Of a stretch of 64,000 nucleotides of DNA, positions 48,544 through 56,870 are shown one piece after another. A program made the position numbers and the translations under genes. The notes beneath the pieces are model-generated. The model saw nothing but the letters and a program-made list of their open reading frames with translations. It was not told the DNA's origin and made no database searches. The first letter of the stretch is position 1. Every line of letters starts with the position of its first letter. Source of the DNA: Brachynemurus nebulosus (Eukaryota > Arthropoda > Insecta > Neuroptera > Myrmeleontidae); the NCBI GenBank assembly GCA_035578155.1, contig JAPWDM010000005.1, forward strand, positions 40,748,365 to 40,812,364, read 5' to 3'.

Positions 48544-48885
48544 CATGGGCTCTGGAGCGCCGGGGACAGGGAGGCCGTGACCCCCCTAGCTTTTCAAGTT
48601 GATGATATATTGTAAAATTTCGGGTAAAAAAGGAAACCGAAGTAGACAAAACACAGTTTTTTTTTTGCTCGTCAATGGTAGTTTTGTGGAAAATATCGAA
48701 ATTGGTGATCTGCGCACCCCCCCCCCTGCCTTCTTGAGAGAGCTCGGCAGAAGGAAAGTGACGTTTTTATTTTGCTTGGAGAAATATCGAAATTTTTATG
48801 GCTGCTTCCAAAATATTGGATATATTCCTTTTTTCTCCTAGTTGTAGCCCCCCCCCCCTTACAAATAATCATATGGGCGCCCATG
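48544..48885. mobile_element. hAT-type element, 8-bp TSD
   Basis: The element starts CATGGGCTCTGGAGCGCC and ends GGGCGCCCATG. The perfect 8-bp repeat AGGATCAG flanks it (48536-48543, 48886-48893). Two C-runs (C9-C11) lie inside. The 80- and 70-codon frames are shadows. Confidence 0.88.
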
Positions 48886-48893
48886 AGGATCAG

Positions 48894-49816
48894 TTAATTA
48901 TTAAAGCTAATTTAGGAGTCTATGTATTAAGTTGTGTAACTGTTTGTCTTGTGTGTATTAATTCCTAACCTTAAAAAAATTACAAGGTTCTAATTACTAA
49001 ATGAGGATAATGTTTCACAGTGAAACTGCAATGTATATTTCTCTTAAAAAACTGTTTAGAAAAATTATAAAATATGATAGTTTTACAATGAAACAATCAA
49101 ATTTGTTTCAGTTAAAATTGTTTCCTCTAAAATTCCAGTTAGTAACTGAAGACATTTATCATATTTCCTACGAGTAATTTTTGTTTTGCAAATCTTTATT
49201 TTAAAGTTTTTTTTCATTCTGGAACTGCATGTCCCACAGTAAAACAAAAAAATAGATTAAAAAAAATGTTTTCTCAGAAAAGGAAGGAAGTTTCTTGGAA
49301 TGAATTGAAGATATGAGTGAATGAGGTTGTTATGTAACATTTTTTATAATTTTACAATAGAAGTGTTTGAAAGTTTTTATTTACATAAAGGTACTTTCCA
49401 CGCAATAGCATGTGTTTATTATTGAATTTCTACAAAATTATTAGACGTAATGAAACCAAATTTACTTATTCTATACTTTAGTATAGAATATTTCAAAATT
49501 TTGCAAGAAATGATATTTTGAAAAAATGTTACATAACTCCTTCATTTTTTCAGTCTTCAATTTTTTCTTATGTAATTATGAAGTACACGGATGTCACTCT
49601 CCACTAGTCATTTGTAATATTATTATTTTGAATAATAATGAAAATAACTGATATTTTATAGAAATCGTTTCATTGTTTACCCACCTCCCCTACATATTGC
49701 GGAAATTATTTGCTACATCCATATGCATGTACGTATATACTTATGTTTAGTGCGTCGTATGTTTTATGTTTCACATGTAAGTGAGTAATCTCATTTTGCA
49801 CATGCTAAATGTCTTC
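48894..49816. other. AT-rich DNA left of the large element
   Basis: Imperfect inverted segments near 49330 and 49530 ('gttatgtaacattttt' and 'aaaatgttacataactcc') suggest a small foldback element. No gene. Confidence 0.45.
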
Positions 49817-49822
49817 CGTCTT
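49817..49822 (+). repeat. Left 6-bp target-site duplication CGTCTT
   Basis: Identical to 60589-60594 at the other end of the 10.8-kb element. Confidence 0.93.
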
Positions 49823-50164
49823 AGTAGATAGGCTAGGAGAGAGCTACCCCACAGTAGAACCCCAATTTTCCGGACTACTTTTTTGACGATGTTAAGAACC
49901 GTGTAGTTTGGGGTCCTACTGTACCTAGAATATGAATTGATCTCTGACCCGGCACGTACCAAGTACATGTATTTAAAATTTGTTGTTGACATTTGACCCC
50001 ACACTCGCTCATACTGTTGGCCTTGAAATTCATAAGAGATGAGTCATTACCAGCAACCAAATTAATTTATGTTAACCCATTATGCGTCATCACAATTTAC
50101 TTATAACAATTTGGTTTTGTGTTAACCCATTACCCGCCAGCACTGACGTAGTTTTTGAATGCAA

Positions 50165-50222
50165 ACCTAACGCATGCGCAGACTGAATTTAAGTACACGA
50201 CGCATGCGCAGACTGAATTTTA
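50165..50222 (+). repeat. Direct repeat 'cgcatgcgcagactgaattt'
   Basis: Two copies ~31 bp apart, each containing the palindrome CGCATGCG. Mirrored near 60190-60245. Confidence 0.85.
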
Positions 50223-50251
50223 GGTTACAATTTGATAGATGGGGTACACTA

Positions 50252-50625
50252 CCGCGTCAAAAATGTGGGGTTACCCTAACTCGGGGGTGGCCCCAAACTT
50301 TTGACGCCGTACTGTACTTAAATTTTTGGTACACTGCCGTGTCAAAAGTGCGGGCCCCCTGACCAAAAAGGTATCCGATCACTTTTTAAGCGTACTGTAC
50401 GTGCAAACCTTGGCCCCAACACGCGCTTGCCTTAATTACGTCATCTTAAACGAACTATCACGTCAAAAAATGTGGGGAATACCCTAACTCGGGGGTGGCC
50501 CCAAATTTTTGACGCCGTACTGTACTTAAATTTTTGGTACACTGCCGTGTCAAAAGTGCGGGCCCCCCTGAGCAAAAAGGTATCCGATCACTTTTTGAAG
50601 CGTACTGTGCTTATTACGTGCAAAT
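50252..50625 (+). repeat. Two ~150-bp direct repeats in the left TIR
   Basis: Units at about 50252-50405 and 50463-50615 share 'taccctaactcgggggtggc', 'cactgccgtgtcaaaagtgc' and 'aaaggtatccgatcactttt'. Their short frames are not coding. Mirrored in the right TIR. Confidence 0.88.
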
Positions 50626-50759
50626 CTTGGCCTCACTTAACTGCGTCATCTTAAATTGGGTGCGGTCGCTAACGATAAATTTTGTCGGGGGCGCCCTGTA
50701 CCAAGCGCTAGATTTTAAGATTAGACTCCGGGGTCCAGATTTCTGACCGCTACTGTACT

Positions 50760-52260
50760 GTAAATCGAGTGTCTACTGTACTTTTCAACAAGTTTAAGCC
50801 TGTTTTCAGCAAAGTCAGCACTTTTTTAATTTGTTTATTTATATAAGTTTTAATTTAAAAAAAATGTTTATTTAAGATTTTGATGACTCAGCAATTTTTT
50901 TGTTTGGATTTCAAATACGAAATAGTCTTCTTGGAATTTTTAATTTATGGCCTGATTGTTGAATTATAATTATAGTATGATTCATACAAGCGGGGATTTT
51001 TGTTATATTTGTTTATTTATATAATAATTTTTGGATCATGTAATAATTTTAAAATTCTTTATTTAAGATTGGGAGGCCGCTAAATTTTGTGGGGGCACTG
51101 TACCAAGCGCTACCGCAAAACTAACTTCAAACTCCAGGGTCCAGATGTCTGACCGCTACTGTAGTGCCGGAAATTTGGGTGTCAACTGTAACTCAGGGTT
51201 TTTTTTGTATATTTAACCTTGGAAAATTCCAGGAATTTTTATTAGTTTTAACATAAACAAACAACTAATAATTAAATGTTTGTTTTAGCTGAATTATGAT
51301 CGTAAGACTCATATAAGGAGTTTTTTTGGTATAAGAAAGATGACGTCATGGAATATTAATGAGTTAAAAAATTGTTTAGTAAAAAATATCACCCATTGTA
51401 GGCCTCAAGCAAGAAATTATTTTTATCAGTTTTAATACTTTAACATTTAACCTACAGTGACCAATTTTTTAGTTAACTAACAGAGAAGTTCTTGAAATTT
51501 TAACAAGTTACAAAAAACATTACTTCTTATGGTGCACAACATTTTTGAATTTGACTGTAGCACAAAACTGTTTCTATATCAAACGAAAATTATCTGAAAT
51601 AATTCAGTATGTACATATGTATAGACTCTGTACATTAAAAATATTTTATGTATACACTCTGTATATTGAGAATAAGAAAGAAAATTTGTATATAATTTTA
51701 ATTTTTATGAATACTAGTAAACGAATTGTATAGCCATTTATGAATAAGTATTAAATCTAATTATAAAATAATTTATAAATATTGCAAAAAATTTGTTTAA
51801 TCAGCAAAATCAATGTATATCATTTTAATACTGATACATATTTATATTAGGGTATAATAGTATTGTATTTAACATTTTTAAACAGAATAAAAGTTCAATT
51901 TTTAGTTTTAAATTACTATAAGTTAAACACGTCGCTTAATATAAAAATGATAACAGCATTGAGTTTTACTAAATTTTTAAGTCTGTAAAATCAAAATTTT
52001 TTATAGACTAGAACATTTTGAATTTGCTACTCTATCATTAACATACAAATAATATCATGTATATATAACGGGTGTATATTTAGTATTTTTAATAAATATT
52101 TTAGTATACAGGGTGTATCATGAAATATGCTTTTCAATTAGAATAATAAATTTCATAAGATTTTTGTTAATACTCTTATATGTTAACGAAAGAAACTTTT
52201 TGCTGTAAAAAATAGGGGAATGCAGGGTAATAATTAAATAAAACGCACATATTTTTTTTT
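50760..52260. other. Outer TIR, AT-rich non-coding part
   Basis: No gene. A third, more diverged partial repeat of the 'ccagatgtctgaccgctact' segment is near 51132. The mirror is 58151-59651. Confidence 0.6.
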
Positions 52261-52328
52261 TTTAAATTTTATTTATAGAATATGTATACAAAAAATTAAA
52301 TTGCTTAAATCTATATATTACTTAAAAT

Positions 52329-52814
52329 CTATTTATTTTCCATATAAAAATTTTTTAAAAGAATACAATTTTCTAATGAACAAATTTTATCTGAATGAAG
52401 CATACAGCGTCTTGAATAATATTCATCTCGCAGAATGGAAATCTTCGGTACATCAAATATTTCTTCCAAATTCAAAATCCACGGCTGGTTTTCGGTACCA
52501 TCAAACAAACTTGATATCCATTTCTTCTTTTCACCACCCTTGACGTATATAACATCATACTTCTTTAATATAGGTTTCAATATGGTATGAAGTTTTTTGT
52601 ATGGAATAAATCCATACGACCAAGGTATGCCATGCCAATTTCGGTAAAGCCAACTGGCTACTCGTTGATATTTCTTCGGCAACTCGTTGAAATCAAACGG
52701 TGCGTCGAATATAAGATGTAATATATCATCCGAATTTTCTGCAGCAATACCAACTTCTTTAAAATAAAATTCGTTGTTAGCTCCTTGATAGCCTTGTATG
52801 TCAAGAAACGCCAT
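52329..52814 (-). CDS. 161-residue TIR-borne protein (left copy)
   Basis: It is identical to the product of 57597-58082; see that entry for the protein description. This copy reads leftward toward the element's left end. A TATA box lies at 52861-52868 on the minus strand. Because it sits in the TIR, its sequence can be kept identical to the other copy by recombination between the arms. Confidence 0.85.
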   Translation of the reverse strand: MAFLDIQGYQGANNEFYFKEVGIAAENSDDILHLIFDAPFDFNELPKKYQRVASWLYRNWHGIPWSYGFIPYKKLHTILKPILKKYDVIYVKGGEKKKWISSLFDGTENQPWILNLEEIFDVPKISILRDEYYSRRCMLHSDKICSLENCILLKNFYMENK

Positions 52815-52860
52815 TTTTTACCGCCACCGTAGAACTGAATTTATTCACACAATCCACAAC

Positions 52861-52868
52861 TTTATATA
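52861..52868 (-). promoter_or_regulatory. TATA box of the left 161-residue gene
   Basis: TATATAAA on the minus strand, about 47 bases before the ATG. Confidence 0.65.
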
Positions 52869-52977
52869 GAATAATTAAAAGTGGTGGGGGTAGTTAGTTA
52901 ATTTGTGGAACGTATTCGAAAATGGCTATTAATAGCTATTGCTAGTTTACCATCAAATTACAAACTGTTAATAATAT

Positions 52978-53154
52978 TTAGCACATTTGTGAGTACCAGG
53001 TTCTTTTCACTTTAAGACCTAGTGATTTAAGGAATGCTAAATTTTCAGGTGAAATGTGTTGTTGCTCAAAAGTTTTACGTTTAATGATCTTAGGTTTCGA
53101 AAGTCCTTTGCTAGGTTCTCTAGCGGTGGACTGCGCTGAATTGTAAATTAACAT
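52978..53154 (-). CDS. 58-residue basic protein (left copy)
   Basis: Identical to 57257-57433; see that entry. It reads leftward, upstream of the 161-residue gene on the same strand. Confidence 0.65.
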   Translation of the reverse strand: MLIYNSAQSTAREPSKGLSKPKIIKRKTFEQQHISPENLAFLKSLGLKVKRTWYSQMC

Positions 53155-53260
53155 GGTTCCAAAATGTAATTGTTTTACCACGAAAGTATAATTTTCAACG
53201 AAAGAGATGTTAACTCTTTGACAACCACCGGTAAATAGATAATATTTTATGTAAGTTCAA

Positions 53261-53270
53261 CTATTTTATA
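53261..53270 (-). promoter_or_regulatory. TATA box of the left 58-residue gene
   Basis: TATAAAATAG on the minus strand, about 107 bases before the chosen ATG. Mirror of 57141-57150. Confidence 0.6.
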
Positions 53271-53344
53271 CCCTTCAACCATGATAAGGTGTATAAGCTT
53301 GAGTATAACTCAGCAAATTATATAGCGGTGGTGACGTAACACAC

Positions 53345-53540
53345 AAATGCGGTGGTTGTGTTGCGTTTGTGGCGGTGGCGGTGTTTGTGTGGCGGTTGTG
53401 TGGTGGTGGCGGTGGTGTTTGTGTGGCGGTGGCGGTGGTGTTTGTGTGGTGGCGGCGGTGGTGTTTGTGTGGCGGTGGTATTTGTATGGTGGTTTCGGTG
53501 GTTGTGTGGTGGTTGTGGGGGTGGCGGGGTAGCAGCGGTG
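53345..53540 (+). repeat. G-rich GGTGGC/GTGT tract (left TIR)
   Basis: A ~195-bp run of ggcggtggtgtttgtgtg-type repeats on the plus strand. It reads open in all three plus frames and two minus frames, an effect of the repeat rather than coding. It lies just upstream of the minus-strand 58-residue gene's TATA box. Confidence 0.92.
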
Positions 53541-53658
53541 TTTGCGGCTGACGTGCACAACTTTATCATTAATTCAATCGAAGCAGCAATTTACTGTAGA
53601 CAATAAATCGGTGGTGACATCTCGCGGTGTTTGTTGAACGCAATATCTAAATTAATCA

Positions 53659-53750
53659 ATCTGGTGACGTTCCTCTTCCCTGCTCTTATGCTGGAAGATT
53701 ATTAGATATCGATTTTAGATAAAATATTGGAAAATTTCGGTTACAAAATA
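53659..53750. other. Start of the single-copy core
   Basis: The TIR symmetry ends here. The segment includes 'atatcgattttagataaaat', which recurs with changes at about 54165 ahead of the second cysteine-rich gene. Confidence 0.7.
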
Positions 53751-53751
53751 C

Positions 53752-53758
53752 TATAAAT
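53752..53758 (+). promoter_or_regulatory. TATA box of cysteine-rich gene 1
   Basis: TATAAAT in 'actataaatacaactgaatt', followed ~25 bases later by 'ccggatgtca', a likely initiator. The whole block is repeated ahead of gene 2 (54222-54228). Confidence 0.78.
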
Positions 53759-53824
53759 ACAACTGAATTACTAACCGGATGTCACTTGTTGGTTAAGTTC
53801 CAGAAGGTAAACAACAACAGCAAC

Positions 53825-54013
53825 ATGCCGATTTGTGGTATTTGTAAATTTCAACCGTCACAGTGTAAGTGTGCCTTCTACGAGTACTGTGATAGGTGTC
53901 GAAATGAAAAACGAATTTGCATGTGTTGTAAACGATGTATGATGCCATTTCCAAACTGTGTTTGCAATTATATAAACTGTACCACATGTAAAGGCCGCTG
54001 CAATTGCAAATAA
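53825..54013 (+). CDS. Cysteine-rich small protein, copy 1 (62 residues)
   Basis: Function is unknown. The 62-residue product has 16 cysteines in CxxC and CxC pairs (C4/C7, C14/C16, C22/C25, C32/C34/C35/C38, C45/C47, C52/C55, C59/C61), no signal peptide, and several Lys/Arg. That arrangement suggests a zinc- or metal-binding mini-protein acting inside the cell. The first ATG in a good context (aacATGc) was chosen. An ATG in 'ccggatgtcac' upstream opens only five codons and may lie at or before the transcription start. The gene is the first of a direct duplication; copy 2 follows 278 bp downstream. I do not recognise a family. Confidence 0.78.
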   Translation: MPICGICKFQPSQCKCAFYEYCDRCRNEKRICMCCKRCMMPFPNCVCNYINCTTCKGRCNCK

Positions 54014-54221
54014 TTTAGTAAAATCAATCATCTGATTGCCACATAATACATATTGACCAATTCCACGGTTGCTCAAACCAACGTAAACATTTATTTATAA
54101 CGCAATGACCAGCGATGTAATGAGGCATAATGGATATTTTGTGTAACAGTGGAATTGGTCAATATCGATTAAATATCGATTTTTTATAAAATATTAGATT
54201 ATTTGGTTTCAGTCAAAATAC
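54014..54221. other. Spacer within the duplicated unit
   Basis: It contains 'taatgaggcataatggatat' and 'aacagtggaattggtcaata', which reappear after copy 2. This shows the duplication unit (~470 bp) includes promoter, gene and downstream sequence. Confidence 0.75.
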
Positions 54222-54228
54222 TATAAAT
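54222..54228 (+). promoter_or_regulatory. TATA box of cysteine-rich gene 2
   Basis: TATAAAT in the same context as 53752-53758, with 'ccggatgtca' ~25 bases downstream. Confidence 0.78.
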
Positions 54229-54291
54229 ACAACTGAATTATTAACCGGATGTCATTTGTTGGTTAAGTTCCAGAAAGTAAACAAAAACAAC

Positions 54292-54480
54292 ATGCCGATT
54301 TGTGGTATTTGTAAATTTCAACCACCACAGTGTAAGTGTTCCTTCCCCGAGTATTGTGATAGGTGTCGAAACGAAAAACGAATTTGCATGTGTTGTAAAC
54401 GATGTATGATGCCATTTCCAAACTGTGTTTGCAATTATGTAAACTGTACCACATGTAAAAGCCGCTGCAATTGCGAATAA
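54292..54480 (+). CDS. Cysteine-rich small protein, copy 2 (62 residues)
   Basis: It differs from copy 1 at six residues (S12P, A17S, Y19P, I50V, G57S, K62E), while all 16 cysteines are kept and there is no length change. At the DNA level I count ten substitutions over the 189 bp, three of them silent, so the ratio gives no strong sign of purifying selection. The two copies may have diverged in partner binding. The role is unknown, as for copy 1. Confidence 0.78.
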   Translation: MPICGICKFQPPQCKCSFPEYCDRCRNEKRICMCCKRCMMPFPNCVCNYVNCTTCKSRCNCE

Positions 54481-54540
54481 TTTAGTAAAATCAATCACCT
54501 GATTGCCACATCATAAGTATTGACCAATTCCACGGTTGTT

Positions 54541-54697
54541 AAAACAAACATTAGCATTTATTTAGTAATGAGGTATAACGTATATTTTGAGTAACAGTGG
54601 AATTGACTAATAGCTATTAATCAGTATTAAAGTTTCTGTTGAATACTCAAAATATACATTATACCTCATTATTAAATAAATGTTAATGTTTATTTGA
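54541..54697. repeat. Inverted repeat downstream of the cysteine-rich genes
   Basis: The left arm (54541-54597, with 'taatgaggtataacgtatat') and the right arm (54640-54697, with 'atatacattatacctcatta') pair over ~50 bp with mismatches. A related single arm is at 54080-54130. It could be a terminator, a structural RNA or a recombination remnant. Confidence 0.75.
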
Positions 54698-54829
54698 TAT
54701 TTTCCATTGGTTGTGGTGTATAAACACTGATCATATGAAGGTGTGGTTGCTTTAGAGTAACTTAATTTGTAGCTGTGTGGGAATAAACATATCGGTGGGG
54801 TAAAATGAGCAACTCAAATTTTGTAGCTG

Positions 54830-54916
54830 GGGTGGTGGTGGTGGTGGTGGTGGTGGTGGTGGTGGTGGTGGTGGTGGTGGTGGTGGTGGCGGTGGTGGTG
54901 GTGGTGGTTTTTGTGG
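54830..54916 (+). repeat. (GGT)n tract
   Basis: About 28 GGT/GTG units with one GGC. It is preceded by 'taaaatgagcaactca', a phrase repeated at 55732-55747 before the next G-rich tract. The valine-only frame is an artefact. Confidence 0.95.
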
Positions 54917-54977
54917 TGGCAACTCATAATTTATTTAAGCGACGTGCTGTAACAGAAATTGGTAGTGTATTGGCAAA

Positions 54978-55340
54978 ATGTCTGAACAACACGGTGTTGA
55001 GTTAAGTATAAGTGATCTGTGGACCACTTTTACTGCCACTGATACAACAATGGATCCGGTTTTGGAGAAGTTGAATAAACTTGGTGCTGGTAAACCATTC
55101 AAATCGCTATCTACACTCAAACCGTATGAAACGTGGAAAATTCTTGATGTACGACGCATGGAAACTCGATATGGGCCAGCGGTTGCGGTGGAACTTGCAG
55201 ATGCTCAAGTGTTCCTTCCAAAACGATTCGCGGATTTGGATGAGCAGACCATTCAATGTTTACGTACAGGACAATATTTTATTACATATAAAGGAACTGA
55301 TTCTAGTGGTTTTTTACATATTGTGGAATTTAGTAAATAG
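54978..55340 (+). CDS. 120-residue protein, possible OB-fold nucleic-acid binder
   Basis: Function is unproven. The product has an acidic N-terminus followed by 'KILDVRRMETRYGPAVAVEL' (54-73), 'VFLPKRF' (78-84) and 'GQYFITYKG' (98-106). This is a pattern of alternating beta strands with a TRYG turn and ends at residue 120. The small size, the strand pattern and the basic 'LPKR' strand suggest an OB-like fold such as a single-strand DNA-binding protein. I associate this TRYG...LPKR pattern with small ORFs in invertebrate mobile elements, from memory only. The start is ATG in 'caaaATGt'; Met25 (55050) is an alternative. AATAAA is near 55446. It lies after the (GGT)n tract and before the zinc-finger gene. 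Confidence 0.8.
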   Translation: MSEQHGVELSISDLWTTFTATDTTMDPVLEKLNKLGAGKPFKSLSTLKPYETWKILDVRRMETRYGPAVAVELADAQVFLPKRFADLDEQTIQCLRTGQYFITYKGTDSSGFLHIVEFSK

Positions 55341-55756
55341 CTATCACATGTATGATGTTAGATGTAAGATTAAGGTAACTGTCAGATATGAAAATGAATT
55401 GATTTACTTTTTAATTTTAATGCTGTAAACGTATATTTCATTAAAAAATAAATTATTTTACGTATAAATTTTTATATTGTTCTTATTTTACAACACACTA
55501 GAACCTCCCAAATTATATCTTGAATTATGATAAGACTCTCAGTAGGTATGGACGCAGTTGGCAACCCAATGTAATTGCCTATATTCAGGAGAAAGTATTC
55601 TAATGTTGGTGTTGAGTCACCTGACACTTGCATATGGCTCTTCATTCATTTTTCTGAACTAATTTCCAAACCGAAAGAGCGTAATGGGGGCAAAATGTGT
55701 AAGCCGGATGTCAACAGCTACTTCATGGAGTAAAATGAGCAACTCAGATGTGGTGT
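55341..55756. other. Intergenic spacer in the core
   Basis: It holds the probable 3' end of the 120-residue gene and, at 55706-55747, 'gccggatgtcaacagc' and 'taaaatgagcaactca', echoing the promoter and pre-tract phrases of the other core genes. No gene. Confidence 0.65.
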
Positions 55757-55758
55757 TT

Positions 55759-55792
<34 letters not shown>

Positions 55793-55820
55793 TGGCGGTG
55801 GCGGCGGTGGTGGTGGTGGA
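55757..55820 (+). repeat. (GGC/GGT)n tract
   Basis: ~64 bp of GGC and GGT triplets ending just before the zinc-finger gene's TATA box. Confidence 0.95.
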
Positions 55821-55821
55821 G

Positions 55822-55829
55822 TATATAAG
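55822..55829 (+). promoter_or_regulatory. TATA box of the zinc-finger gene
   Basis: TATATAAG, about 70 bases before the ATG and abutting the G-rich tract. Confidence 0.78.
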
Positions 55830-55892
55830 TAATCGCTAACACAATTCTGAATTAATCTTGTAAGACTAGTTGAGCTTTACACATCTATTATA

Positions 55893-56759
55893 ATGTTCGA
55901 GTGTACGCGGTGCTATAAAAGCTTCTCGCGGAAAGATTCTCTTTCACGTCATATAAGAAATACACATATGCGAGAATTTTCACCAAAAAGGTTTGAAAAT
56001 AGTTACTCTCTTGATCCGCTAAAAAGACAAACATTAGACACGGCTGATGACTTATCTAGTTATGATACCGGGAGGAATGATGTTGATGATGAATTTCTAA
56101 ACAATAAAGTTGAAGAAAGGGTCAATCCACTTGAACAAAGAATTAAAGCTGCATCAAAAGCAATTCAAACTAAATTTAATAATTTAAGAAATCAAAATAA
56201 TGTTTACACACCCAGCGATGAGTGTAATAACAGGGTTTTAACCACTTCTGATAGTGGAACTGTTATCATTCCCAAGTTAACTACAGCTTTGCAAACCCTT
56301 TTGGATATTTTATTAATCAAAGAAACTCAAAATAAAGTTGAGGATTCTAATGAACGAATAGCAATAAAACGTCCAGTCAATTCAACGGACCAAGAGCTGC
56401 TTGCTAAGCGTATCAAATACAACGACTCGGAAAATGCTAATGGGCAATCGAAAAAAATAAAATACTGGCATAATCCTAATACTTTAATAGATGAATTACG
56501 ACGTTTATACGAGACTTCAGAGACTGGTGAAAAAATACTCAATATTATTCGGAGTATAGAGGAAAATAAAAACATATTGTTTAACGTTGACGATAGTGAA
56601 GCTTTAATCGAAGAGTTAGATGCTTTAAGAGAAACTACTGTCGGTCAAGAAATATTCTCTATACTTCGTGAACTTCAAAAGGCTGATGTTATTGAGCCAC
56701 TAGGTGATTATCTGGATGAAACTGATAAAGAAGATGCTAGCGATTATGATGATGATTAA
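55893..56759 (+). CDS. 288-residue C2H2 zinc-finger protein with acidic tail
   Basis: An N-terminal C2H2 finger (C4, C7, H20, H25) is followed by a charged, probably flexible region with basic KKIK/RPVN segments. Two related helical segments follow at ~198-224 and ~238-264 (LIDELRRLY...ILNIIRSIE and LIEELDALR...IFSILRELQ). The last ~20 residues are almost all Asp/Glu/Ser, ending DYDDD. A single finger with an acidic tail would fit a transcriptional activator or a DNA-bound adaptor of the element; this is inference. The start is the first ATG after a TATA box. The stop codon (56757-56759) lies just inside the right TIR, so the TIR's inner edge coincides with the gene's end. I do not recognise an orthologue. 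Confidence 0.85.
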   Translation: MFECTRCYKSFSRKDSLSRHIRNTHMREFSPKRFENSYSLDPLKRQTLDTADDLSSYDTGRNDVDDEFLNNKVEERVNPLEQRIKAASKAIQTKFNNLRNQNNVYTPSDECNNRVLTTSDSGTVIIPKLTTALQTLLDILLIKETQNKVEDSNERIAIKRPVNSTDQELLAKRIKYNDSENANGQSKKIKYWHNPNTLIDELRRLYETSETGEKILNIIRSIEENKNILFNVDDSEALIEELDALRETTVGQEIFSILRELQKADVIEPLGDYLDETDKEDASDYDDD

Positions 56760-56870
56760 TTTAGATATTGCGTTCAACAAACACCGCGAGATGTCACCAC
56801 CGATTTATTGTCTACAGTAAATTGCTGCTTCGATTGAATTAATGATAAAGTTGTGCACGTCAGCCGCAAA

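Larger units (their letters stand above)
49915..51165. repeat. Iterated TACTGTAC-type motifs in the left TIR
   Basis: The palindromic motif (G/C)TACTGTAC or a one-base variant occurs about eight times, near 49917, 50309, 50392, 50519, 50604, 50750, 50774 and 51157. The same set is mirrored in the right TIR. Spaced palindromes near transposon ends are often protein-binding sites. Confidence 0.75.
49823..53658 (+). repeat. Left terminal inverted repeat, 3,836 bp
   Basis: It is the reverse complement of 56753-60588; paired positions always sum to 110,411, so there is no net length difference, even at a 12-base T-run. The outer ~2.4 kb is non-coding with iterated TACTGTAC motifs; the inner part carries two genes and a G-rich tract. 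The inner boundary is at the stop codon region of the zinc-finger gene's mirror. Confidence 0.97.

Noticed and set aside
49771..51733. Short frames of 60-77 codons in the outer TIRs
   Set aside because: Present as mirrored pairs only because the TIR is duplicated; they overlap direct repeats, lack domains and have no promoter signature.
53310..53606. Val/Trp/Gly-rich and Pro/Thr/His-rich frames across the G-rich TIR tract (mirrored at 56.8-57.1 kb)
   Set aside because: Simple-repeat translation in five frames; more likely a regulatory or structural tract.
54805..55005. Frame made mostly of valine after MSNSNF
   Set aside because: Translation of the (GGT)n tract. The upstream phrase is repeated before the next G-rich tract, which argues for a DNA-level module, though a leader peptide cannot be excluded.
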